From an uncultured Lachnospiraceae bacterium (GTDB lineage Bacteria; Bacillota; Clostridia; Lachnospirales; Lachnospiraceae): 64,000 bases of DNA. The notes beneath the pieces are model-generated. The model searched no databases. It worked only from the letters and a program-made list of their open reading frames with translations, and had not been told where the DNA came from. The DNA lies in the NCBI GenBank assembly GCA_910587095.1, contig CAJUMJ010000001.1, positions 3,860 to 67,859 of the forward strand. The letters are read 5' to 3'. A program made the translations under genes and the position numbers. This document shows, piece after piece, positions 57,180-64,000 of this stretch (positions are counted from its first letter, which is position 1; every line of letters starts with the position of its first letter).

Positions 57180-59945
57180 CTACGGTTCTTCCGGCGCAAA
57201 GACCGCCCGCAGACAGACGCCTTTTCTTGTCACATCCGCCTCGATCACCGTCTCCTCTGACTCGCAGTCGCCCTGCCAGCCAACAAACCGGTATCCCTCG
57301 GCGGGTACTGCCATGACAGTCACCGGATAATCGGTAAAATAACTTCCTTTCCACACGCCATCCTCAAAATCGGGAGCAATGGTGTTTAATAAAACCGTGC
57401 CGCCCGCTTCACCCAAAGGCGCGCCACTATATGACACATCTGTCACACACGCTGTCTCCAGTGTGATTTCACCCACTTCACCGGACAATCCAAGCGCCTT
57501 AGCAAAATAAGGCACAATCATGTCGGCTCTTTTTTCATAAAACTCATCAATGACCGCAATGTTATCCCAAAAGGTATCCTTCGTATACTCCCCGCCGTTA
57601 AACCGGTGATAAGTTTTCACCATGGGCTTTTCATAGATTTCCGCCATCTCATATAGTTTATCATGAACCTGTGCATACGCAAAGTTTTTATTTATCATAT
57701 CCATAAAAGTGAGGCTAAACTGCTTTTTAAAAGTCCCGCTCTCAATCAGGTTTGACATGAGCGGCGTGGTCAGCGGACTTCCGAACCAATGGTTCTCCTC
57801 CAAAAAGGGATCGGAAGCGTAAGTTCCCATGCCGGTGTCGTAAATGCCCGTGGACTCGTCGGTGTCGTACATACCCCAGCGCCATCTGCCGTCCGCGAAA
57901 GGCGCCCCGGTGCCGGCCTCTCTCGTGCGCCAGCAGCAAATATTGTTCAAAGGCCAGTCCACGTTCCCGATATAGATTTCAAAGCAGTAATGGTCGATAA
58001 AGCTCTGAATATCCATCATCCTGCCGATTTCCTCATATGCCCCCGGCTCGGAGAGATCCTCCTTTTGCGCGAAAGACACAAGCGACTGATACAGCGAAAA
58101 GTCTTCCTCCTCACCGACGGAAACCCGGCTGTCCTGTTTCACCATAACCACTTTGTCCTTGTCAATCCCGTACTTTTCCTCAAAGTACGTATCGCTGAAT
58201 CGGGTCTGCAAATTATATACGCCCCAAAATTCCCCGTTTAAAAACACCACGCAAGGCTCTCCCGGCTGGGTTTCCAGCGCTCTGTCCGCTACAAGAGACT
58301 GGTTGAACACATCCCTCAGCATGGTCACATTGGTATCGATGGAACCGGAGGTTCTTAGCATCTTCGCGTCAAATCCGAGCGGATCCTCCCCGTACTCGCT
58401 TCTGGCATAAAAATTAAAACCCTTCTGCCGAAGGTTTCTGGATGAGCCGCCCCGGGTTCTGACCCCGATCCGCTCCTCCCCCAAAACCGTCTTGTCCTTG
58501 TCGAAAAGAATGGCTGTGACCATCCTCTCCTTCATCCGATCCGGGTGCGTGTAGTTTGCGGCAAAGGAGCGCCAGACTACGCTCCCGTATTTCCAGTAAA
58601 GCCCTTGTTCCCGATACGCCTCGTACTCCCGGTAGTTCCTGTAATTTTCAAACCACTCCTCATAATCGTCGCCAAGCATATAGATGCCCCGGTCCTCGGA
58701 AAAAAAGTCGGCGGGATCTCCCGTCAGAGACAAAACTTTCAAGCCGTCATATCCTTCTTTTTCTTCAAAGCCCACAAAGTAGACCGCTGTCCCGACCTCG
58801 CTGACCGCTCCTGCCTCGTCCACACTGACCGCTTTCACCACCGTCGCCTTGTCGATCCACTGCTGCGGAACGTAATCCCCGTCCCGCGAGACGCCCTCTA
58901 TGGCAGCATATATATTCTCCCTCGCGCTGCCGTCTTCTATGACGACAGCCTCCTCGTAAAGCATCGACTCCGCCGTCGGCTCGGAACCGTCCAGCGTATA
59001 GTAAATCCGCTCTCCTTCTCCCGCCGACAAAGTAAGCGAAAAAGGCGCTTCGTAAAAACCGCTCCCGGCGGAAAAGGCAGGCGGCTCCAACGTGGGCTGC
59101 ACATACCTGTCAAGTCCCTCGTTGCTCTCTCCGGGCGTCCCGTTTTTGACAACGCTCCAGCCATCCGTACCGTCCGGGAGTCTCGCGTAGGACACGTCCG
59201 TGTCGAGAGAAGGGAGTTTTACCTGATCGACTGTATGCCCGCCGCTGTCCGAAAGCGTCAGAGTTTCCCCGCTTTCATTCAATCTGAAACCCAAATAATA
59301 ACAGCTTTCTCCCGTCTCCTCGTCGACCTCTTCCCCCGCGTCCCCGCTCGCAAAAAGCAGCAGGTAAGAGCGGGGCGCAATCGTCATCTCACCAAGACGA
59401 CTCTCTTCGCCAGGCTCCTCCTGGTCCGTCAAATACCAGCCCTTAAGAGGAACAGACGTAAAGGAAGGGTTATAAAGCTCGATATAATCGCTGTTTTCGC
59501 CATCCTGATCCAGCGCCAGCGTCAGATTCGAAGAGCACACCTCGTTGATTACAATATGGCGCTTCGCGTAATCATCATAAAAAAGTCCGGCAAGCAGGAT
59601 GATCCACAGGCCGGTAACCGCGAGTATGCCGACCCGTCCGTCTGCCCGCCGCGCGCCGGCATGCCCGCCGCCGGCAAGCAGGGCCAAAACAAACGAGAAG
59701 CCGTATGCTCCCACAAAACAGGAAACATACAGCAACACGTAAGGATTATTTTTTACCGAAAACGGCACATCACCGAAAAGCGCGTACAACACGCCAAAAG
59801 TCCCGACAAGGATCAGAAACGCAAAACAGAGGGTGTCCGCCACAAGTCTTGCCGGAACACTCTTCTCCCCGTTCCCGTAGCGCGCATACGCCGGCAGGAA
59901 ACCCGGTATGATAAACAAAATAATACCCGCTATAAACTGACCCAT
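57180..59945 (-). CDS. multi-domain CotH membrane protein with lamin-tail and Fn3-like modules
   Basis: 921 residues. Three membrane helices lie in the first ~125. Next is a lamin-tail domain (~130-260: IVINEVCSSNLTLALDQDGE, SDYIELYNPS, LKGWYLTDQEE), then a chitobiase/hexosaminidase C-terminal-like domain (~280-350: GERIYYTLDGSEPT). The CotH kinase-like domain is ~430-810: RTRGGSSRNLRQKGFNFYA, FLNGEFWGVYNLQTRF, YIGNVDWPLNNICCWRTR and WGMYDTDESTGIY with the D-x-D. A C-terminal beta repeat (GYRFVGWQGDCES) ends it. The domains outside CotH are glycan- or wall-binding, so the kinase may phosphorylate a surface target. It heads the VTC/DUF4956 block. Confidence 0.85.
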   Translation of the reverse strand: MGQFIAGIILFIIPGFLPAYARYGNGEKSVPARLVADTLCFAFLILVGTFGVLYALFGDVPFSVKNNPYVLLYVSCFVGAYGFSFVLALLAGGGHAGARRADGRVGILAVTGLWIILLAGLFYDDYAKRHIVINEVCSSNLTLALDQDGENSDYIELYNPSFTSVPLKGWYLTDQEEPGEESRLGEMTIAPRSYLLLFASGDAGEEVDEETGESCYYLGFRLNESGETLTLSDSGGHTVDQVKLPSLDTDVSYARLPDGTDGWSVVKNGTPGESNEGLDRYVQPTLEPPAFSAGSGFYEAPFSLTLSAGEGERIYYTLDGSEPTAESMLYEEAVVIEDGSARENIYAAIEGVSRDGDYVPQQWIDKATVVKAVSVDEAGAVSEVGTAVYFVGFEEKEGYDGLKVLSLTGDPADFFSEDRGIYMLGDDYEEWFENYRNYREYEAYREQGLYWKYGSVVWRSFAANYTHPDRMKERMVTAILFDKDKTVLGEERIGVRTRGGSSRNLRQKGFNFYARSEYGEDPLGFDAKMLRTSGSIDTNVTMLRDVFNQSLVADRALETQPGEPCVVFLNGEFWGVYNLQTRFSDTYFEEKYGIDKDKVVMVKQDSRVSVGEEEDFSLYQSLVSFAQKEDLSEPGAYEEIGRMMDIQSFIDHYCFEIYIGNVDWPLNNICCWRTREAGTGAPFADGRWRWGMYDTDESTGIYDTGMGTYASDPFLEENHWFGSPLTTPLMSNLIESGTFKKQFSLTFMDMINKNFAYAQVHDKLYEMAEIYEKPMVKTYHRFNGGEYTKDTFWDNIAVIDEFYEKRADMIVPYFAKALGLSGEVGEITLETACVTDVSYSGAPLGEAGGTVLLNTIAPDFEDGVWKGSYFTDYPVTVMAVPAEGYRFVGWQGDCESEETVIEADVTRKGVCLRAVFAPEEP

Positions 59946-59993
59946 GCCATGTCCCCGCAGTCATCCCGGTGATGTCCTGTCATGAAAACACCG

Positions 59994-61076
59994 TCACTTC
60001 GACCGGTACATCTCCTCGTAATATTTCTGGTAATCGCCGCTTGTCACATTCTTCATCCAGTCCTCATGGGCAAAATACCACTCGATGGTGCGCCGGATTC
60101 CCTCTTTGAACATCGTCTCCGGCTCCCAGCCGATCTCCTCTCTGATCTTGTCCGGCGCGATCGCATAACGTCTGTCATGCCCCTTGCGATCCTCCACATA
60201 GGTGATCAGCTCCTCCGTCAGATGAGCTCTCCTGGGATCCGACTCCGGAAGCGACTCACGCAACGTCTCGATGATCGTCTTTACAATTTCAATGTTCTGT
60301 TTCTCATTGTGGCCGCCCACATTGTAAGTCTCAAACAGTCTGCCCTTCTCCTGCACCATATCGATGGCCTTGGCGTGATCCTCCACGTACAGCCAGTCAC
60401 GCACATTTTTGCCGTCCCCGTAGACAGGCAGCTTCTTTCCCTGCAGCGCATTGTTAATCATCAGGGGGATCAGCTTTTCCGGGAACTGATAGGGGCCGTA
60501 GTTATTGGAACAGTTGGTGATATTCGCCGGGAAACGGTAAGTATCCATATAGGACTTCACCAGCATGTCCGCCCCCGCTTTGCTTGCGGAATAAGGGCTG
60601 TGTGGCGCGTAGGGCGTAGTCTCATAGAAATATCCGCCGTCATCCGAAAGAGAGCCGTACACCTCGTCGGTTGAAACATGCAGAAATCGCTTTCCCTCCC
60701 GGAAACTGCCATCGGGAAGTTCCCAGGCCGCTTTCGCGCAGTTTAACATCACCGCCGTGCCGTACACGTTGGTCTTCACAAACACCTCCGGCTCCTTGAT
60801 GCTTCTGTCCACGTGAGACTCCGCCGCGAAATGAACCACCCTGTCAATATCATTTTCCGCAAAAATCTTCCCGATCGCCTCTTTATCACAGATATCCGCC
60901 TTGATGAAAGTGTAGTTCTCCCTGTCTTCCACCTCTTTCAGATTTTCCGGATTGCCCGCGTAGGTCAATGCATCCACATTGATGATACGGATTTCGTCGC
61001 CGTACTTTTTAAACATATAATGAATGTAGTTGGAACCGATAAAGCCCGCGCCCCCTGTCACAAGATACGTCCTCAT
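59994..61076 (-). CDS. rfbB: dTDP-glucose 4,6-dehydratase
   Basis: 360 residues. The Rossmann motif is YLVTGGAGFIGSNYIHYM; VHFAAESHVDRSI, HVSTDEVYGSL, the YSASKAGADMLV tyrosine-lysine pair, TNCSNNYGPYQFPEKLIPLM and RDWLYVEDHAKAI are all family marks. It oxidises and dehydrates dTDP-glucose to dTDP-4-keto-6-deoxyglucose. It lies upstream of the CotH gene in the same direction, a gap of 48 bases, so expression of rfbB and the CotH block is probably linked. The neighbour to the right is a GH25 gene, across a family A repeat. Confidence 0.97.
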   Translation of the reverse strand: MRTYLVTGGAGFIGSNYIHYMFKKYGDEIRIINVDALTYAGNPENLKEVEDRENYTFIKADICDKEAIGKIFAENDIDRVVHFAAESHVDRSIKEPEVFVKTNVYGTAVMLNCAKAAWELPDGSFREGKRFLHVSTDEVYGSLSDDGGYFYETTPYAPHSPYSASKAGADMLVKSYMDTYRFPANITNCSNNYGPYQFPEKLIPLMINNALQGKKLPVYGDGKNVRDWLYVEDHAKAIDMVQEKGRLFETYNVGGHNEKQNIEIVKTIIETLRESLPESDPRRAHLTEELITYVEDRKGHDRRYAIAPDKIREEIGWEPETMFKEGIRRTIEWYFAHEDWMKNVTSGDYQKYYEEMYRSK

Positions 61077-61111
61077 AATCTACCTCCCTGTCGTTTTTTG
61101 GTTTCTACCGC

Positions 61112-61269
61112 CTAACCACCATCTCAAAATCCACGGACGAACAAGTTCGTCCCGGAGAATGCCCGTATTTTGGGCATTCTCCTGAGTGAGAAGGAGTTGA
61201 ACGCAACTCCTAGAGTTTCTTGGCGTCCCGTCCTATGGCGGGACGTCTTTAGAAACTCTTCTCACACTA
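61112..61269 (-). repeat. modular hairpin repeat, family A, full-length copy
   Basis: It begins on the minus strand with TAGTGTGAGAAGAGTTTCTA and ends GGTGGTTAG. It carries all modules in order: nested stem with GTCCCGCCATAGGACGGGAC, GGAGTTG..CAACTCC, GGAGAATGCC..GGCATTCTCC, GGACGAACTTGTTCGTCC. It starts 32 bases after the GH25 stop and ends 36 bases before rfbB. Confidence 0.88.
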
Positions 61270-61300
61270 TTATCCCACAATATGGCGTGAAAAAACAAGT

Positions 61301-64000
61301 TTAATAGTTCACGTAGCTGATATTCATGTCAACCTTCGTGCTGATTCCGCTGACCTTTCCCGTGGAGGAATACTGCCAGAGGTCGTAGCGAGTCGCCGTG
61401 TATGTGGGCGCGCTGGCATACTGCGCCAGCCAAAGTTTGTAGTTCGTGAGGCTCGCCGTATTGATCTTCTCGGTAAACCAGGTTTTGTTGGCGTAAACGC
61501 CCGCCGGGATGCCGGAATTTTGTACCGTCTGGCAGAAAGTCTTGCAGACCGCCGTCCTGACGTCACGGCTGATGCCGTCAGCCCTGCCGCCGCTCGCCTC
61601 CACATCGAGGAAAAGCGGATAGTTCAGCCCGTACCCTTTCACCAGATCGATAGCCATGGAAGCCTCCTCCACGGCCTCCACCTCGTTGACCGCCTGACTG
61701 TAAAAATAGGCACCCACCTTAAGCCCTGCCGCCTTCGCGCCCTTGATATTGCTTCGGAACTTGGGATCCTCCACCAGCACGCCCGTAGAGTAACCCCGGT
61801 AGCCGCAGCGGATAATCACATAGGAAACACCGGAATTTTTCACCGCGTTCCAGTCGATATTGCCGTTGTGCTTTGACACGTCGATACCCATGGTACCGGA
61901 ACTTTTAGCAAGTTTGCCATCGCTGCCAAAGCTATATTTCGCGCCCTGGATGACTTGGTCGCCCGTCACGTAATTGCCGTCTTTCTTATAATAATACAAA
62001 TGTCCGTCGATGGTCTGCCATCCGGTATATTTGTATGCGGTAGACGCCTTTACCTTTTTATAGAAAGTATCCCGTTCCTTGTAATCCTTGTAGGTCGCCT
62101 CAATATAATCCCCGTCGGCATTCTTAAAATAGAGCTGATTGCCATCCTTGTCCTTCAGTTTCGTGCTCTCGTCCACCGAGACGGCGTCTTTTACCACCTT
62201 AATCTTGTAGGACTCCTCAATGTTTGGTTCATCCCCCGGATTTTTGCAGACCGCGCGGATCTTCACCTTACCTTCGGCAACGCCCGTCACCTCGCCTTTT
62301 TCGTCCACTTTAGCGATCTTCTCGTCGTCGCTGCTCCACTCCACCTTGCCGTCCTTCGGCTCCGTCTGCGCAGTCAGGGTCACTTTTTTCCCTACCGCCA
62401 CCTCATCTTTGCCGCTGATAGTCAGCTTCGTGTACACGCCCGGCTTGTTCTCGTCCTTATCTTTATCTTCGTCCTTGTCTTTATCCTCGTCCTTGTCCTC
62501 GTCTTTGTCCTTATCCTCGTCTTTATCCTTATTATCGTCGTCCTGATCCTTATTATCCTCAGAATCCTTGTCGGAATCCTTATCTTCGGCGCTCTTTACC
62601 TCCACGGGACAATTAAATTCCTGAATCATGCTTCCAACCGTCACGCGCGCCGTAATCGTTGTATTTCCAGGAGCGACAGCCGTGACCGTACCGTCCTTCA
62701 CGGTAGCGACAGCCGAGTCCCCGCTGCTCCACTCCACCGAGTATTCCACGTCATTGCTGACGGACACCTTCAAGGAATCGCTGCCTCCCTTTTCGAGGGA
62801 AAGGCTGTCCTTGTTGATGGAAACTTTCGCGTTCTCGTACGGGTCGTCTCCTTCCTCCGCCATCTTTCTGAAAGCGCTGCTCACCTTCCACGGATCCACG
62901 ATTTTTTCCGCAGGCACTTTTTCGAAATCGGATGTCTCCTCCCCGATCGGGGTTTTGGTGGACTCCACCCACTCCACGGTATCCTTCAAAGCCGATTCCA
63001 CTGCCGCTTTCTGCTGAGGCGCTTCCTCCTTGGCCACATTGATTTCCGCCTCGGTCTTCACTTCGTCCGCCACATCTACCTTCTGATAGGCGATTTTGTC
63101 CGTCACCTTAATGCTGCTGCTCTTTGAGGGCAGCTTGTATTTTCCGGCCGCGTCCCCGGAAAGAGGGAGAAGCTTCACCTCATAGCTTCCCGCCGCGACG
63201 TTCGTCTGATAGATCACACCGTCCTTGTCTTCGTCCTTCAAGCTAAAACTCTTTGCCCCGGAAACCTCCACCTCAAAAGGCACGCCGCCAATCAGCTTCC
63301 CCGTTCCCTTGTTGACAAACTTAATCTTTAAATCGGAAAGAATCGAAGTCAAATGGAGTTCTATCTCCACCTCCGCTTTCTCGTCCTGCTCTTCCGTCTC
63401 CTCCTCCTGCTCTTCCTCTTCCGGATCTTCTTCCTCCACGTCGATCATACTGCCCAGCTTCGCGGACTCCGCAGCAGCCAAAAGACCGCTTTCCCCGATC
63501 ACGGAAATACCCTCGATCTCCTCGCCCACGCTGGCGAAAGCCTCCACCTGTTTCTCCGTCGTCTTCGCACGCGCATAGACGGCTCCCGTGACAATCGCAC
63601 CCGCAAGCACCAACACGCCAAGAATCGCAACCGCTACATCCAGGCCGCTCATCTCTCCGATAAAATATCTCAGGCGAGCAGCAAATCCGTCATCATCGTC
63701 GTACTCCTCGTCCTCATAGTACCCGTATTCCTCTTCGTCCTCGTATTCCTCATCATCCTCGTACTCTTCGTCCCCGTAATCCTCGTCTTTCTCGTAATCC
63801 CCGTCCTCGTATTCTTCGTCTTCTTCGTAATCCCCGTCCTCGTATTCTTCGTCTTCTTCGTAATCCTCATCCTCGTATTCTTCGTCTTCTTCGTAATCCT
63901 CGTCCTCGTATTCTTCGTCTTCTTCGTAATCCTCGTCCTCGTATTCTTCGTCTTCTTCGTAATCCTCGTCCTCGTATTCTTCGTCTTCTTCGTAATCCTC
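61301..64000 (-). CDS. GH25 protein with Ig-like domains and acidic repeat tail, cut by the right edge
   Basis: The frame is open from 64000 to the TAA at 61301, 899 residues; the true start lies outside the window. Residues 1-100 are acidic cytoplasmic repeats. One membrane helix follows (~120-142). Then come a SpaA/CNA-B-like domain (DEDKDGVIYQTNVAAGSYEV), two bacterial Ig-like domains (~385-455 and ~500-590, VEWSS..AVATV and VEWSSDDEKIAKVD), a DKDE-rich linker between them, a wall-binding-like repeat (YTGWQTIDGHLYYYKKDGNY), and a GH25 domain (~700-895: [48 protein letters not shown]). It is a longer paralog of the GH25 protein at 52-53 kb. Lysozyme activity is expected. Confidence 0.92.
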   Translation of the reverse strand, partial: EDYEEDEEYEDEDYEEDEEYEDEDYEEDEEYEDEDYEEDEEYEDEDYEEDEEYEDGDYEEDEEYEDGDYEKDEDYGDEEYEDDEEYEDEEEYGYYEDEEYDDDDGFAARLRYFIGEMSGLDVAVAILGVLVLAGAIVTGAVYARAKTTEKQVEAFASVGEEIEGISVIGESGLLAAAESAKLGSMIDVEEEDPEEEEQEEETEEQDEKAEVEIELHLTSILSDLKIKFVNKGTGKLIGGVPFEVEVSGAKSFSLKDEDKDGVIYQTNVAAGSYEVKLLPLSGDAAGKYKLPSKSSSIKVTDKIAYQKVDVADEVKTEAEINVAKEEAPQQKAAVESALKDTVEWVESTKTPIGEETSDFEKVPAEKIVDPWKVSSAFRKMAEEGDDPYENAKVSINKDSLSLEKGGSDSLKVSVSNDVEYSVEWSSGDSAVATVKDGTVTAVAPGNTTITARVTVGSMIQEFNCPVEVKSAEDKDSDKDSEDNKDQDDDNKDKDEDKDKDEDKDEDKDKDEDKDKDENKPGVYTKLTISGKDEVAVGKKVTLTAQTEPKDGKVEWSSDDEKIAKVDEKGEVTGVAEGKVKIRAVCKNPGDEPNIEESYKIKVVKDAVSVDESTKLKDKDGNQLYFKNADGDYIEATYKDYKERDTFYKKVKASTAYKYTGWQTIDGHLYYYKKDGNYVTGDQVIQGAKYSFGSDGKLAKSSGTMGIDVSKHNGNIDWNAVKNSGVSYVIIRCGYRGYSTGVLVEDPKFRSNIKGAKAAGLKVGAYFYSQAVNEVEAVEEASMAIDLVKGYGLNYPLFLDVEASGGRADGISRDVRTAVCKTFCQTVQNSGIPAGVYANKTWFTEKINTASLTNYKLWLAQYASAPTYTATRYDLWQYSSTGKVSGISTKVDMNISYVNY
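62448..62592 (-). repeat. Asp/Lys/Glu-rich coding repeat in the GH25 linker
   Basis: Translated on the minus strand it gives about 48 residues made of DKDEDK-type units, a flexible extracellular linker between two Ig-like domains. Period is 6 to 12 bases. Confidence 0.75.
63770..64000 (-). repeat. 33-bp tandem repeat coding for an acidic Tyr-containing peptide
   Basis: Six near-perfect 33-base units (63803-64000) encode EDYEEDEEYED (GDYEEDEEYED in the last), with a seventh degenerate one (GDYEKDEDYGD, 63770-63802). The array runs off the right edge. It precedes the membrane helix of the GH25 protein, so it should be cytoplasmic. Confidence 0.92.

Noticed and set aside
58545..59972. 475-codon plus-strand frame
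   Set aside because: Antisense to the CotH gene, which has clear domains; the frame has no ribosome site and no recognisable motif.
61955..63127. 390-codon plus-strand frame with valine/leucine repeats
   Set aside because: It is the complement of the Asp/Lys/Glu-rich linker of the GH25 gene; its hydrophobic repeats arise from that.
1..64000. Prophage, insertion sequence, tRNA or rRNA
   Set aside because: No transposase, integrase, phage structural gene, tRNA cloverleaf or rRNA sequence was recognised.

Overview
The window looks like a chromosomal segment of a Gram-positive, probably spore-forming clostridial bacterium, most likely a Lachnospiraceae member. Strong AGGAGG-type ribosome sites, CotH-family proteins, a Csp-like subtilase, an LCP ligase, GH25 lysozymes and lipoboxes all fit this. 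No rRNA, tRNA, CRISPR array, insertion sequence or phage gene was recognised. Nearly all genes lie on the minus strand; the exceptions are a FliD-like protein, a LacI regulator and a carbamate kinase.

Layout. (1) 1-2130: the 5' part of a polysaccharide deacetylase gene, then a FliD-C-like repeat protein behind a possible sigma-28 promoter. (2) 2162-9557: a sugar module with an L-fucose-isomerase-like protein, a DUF4867 protein, a large YfhO/GT-C-like membrane protein and a xylulokinase, with a divergent LacI regulator. (3) 9535-13368: a GGDEF/EAL protein with a degenerate GGDEF site, a lone carbamate kinase, and signal peptidase II. (4) 13384-19066: a surface cluster with CotH, a GT2 glycosyltransferase, a DUF5722 glycosidase-like lipoprotein and an orphan BMP-family lipoprotein. 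(5) 19344-25587: a nucleoside/ribose-type operon with a CUT1 ABC importer, a nucleoside hydrolase and a LacI-PfkB kinase fusion. (6) 25860-33179: housekeeping and protein quality control, with a subtilase, a ClpX-like unfoldase, an HtrA protease and GlmS.

(7) 33228-64000: a large cell-surface glycopolymer locus. It holds a polyprenyl-phosphate sugar transferase, an LCP ligase, five GT2 proteins, a phosphoglucomutase, dTDP-sugar genes rfbA, rfbB and rfbC (no rfbD in view), a Wzm/Wzt-type exporter whose ATPase has a C-terminal sugar-binding-like domain, and a methyltransferase fused to a kinase-like fold resembling the WbdD chain terminator of ABC-dependent O-antigens. Two membrane-anchored GH25 proteins and a VTC / DUF4956 / Cthe_2159-like / small membrane protein / CotH block sit inside it. 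My working model is a rhamnose-containing glycan made on undecaprenyl phosphate, capped, exported by ABC transporter and attached to the wall.

Between the genes lie repeat families that are as notable as the genes. The first is a modular multi-hairpin element (at least eight units at six loci, all in the same orientation as transcription) that often begins exactly at the stop codon of the upstream gene. The second is a related element at 3.7 kb and a 118-bp tandem repeat at 15.1 kb. The third is a 77-bp tandem repeat between the exporter genes. The last gene, a GH25 protein cut by the right edge, has an N-terminal acidic 33-bp coding repeat.
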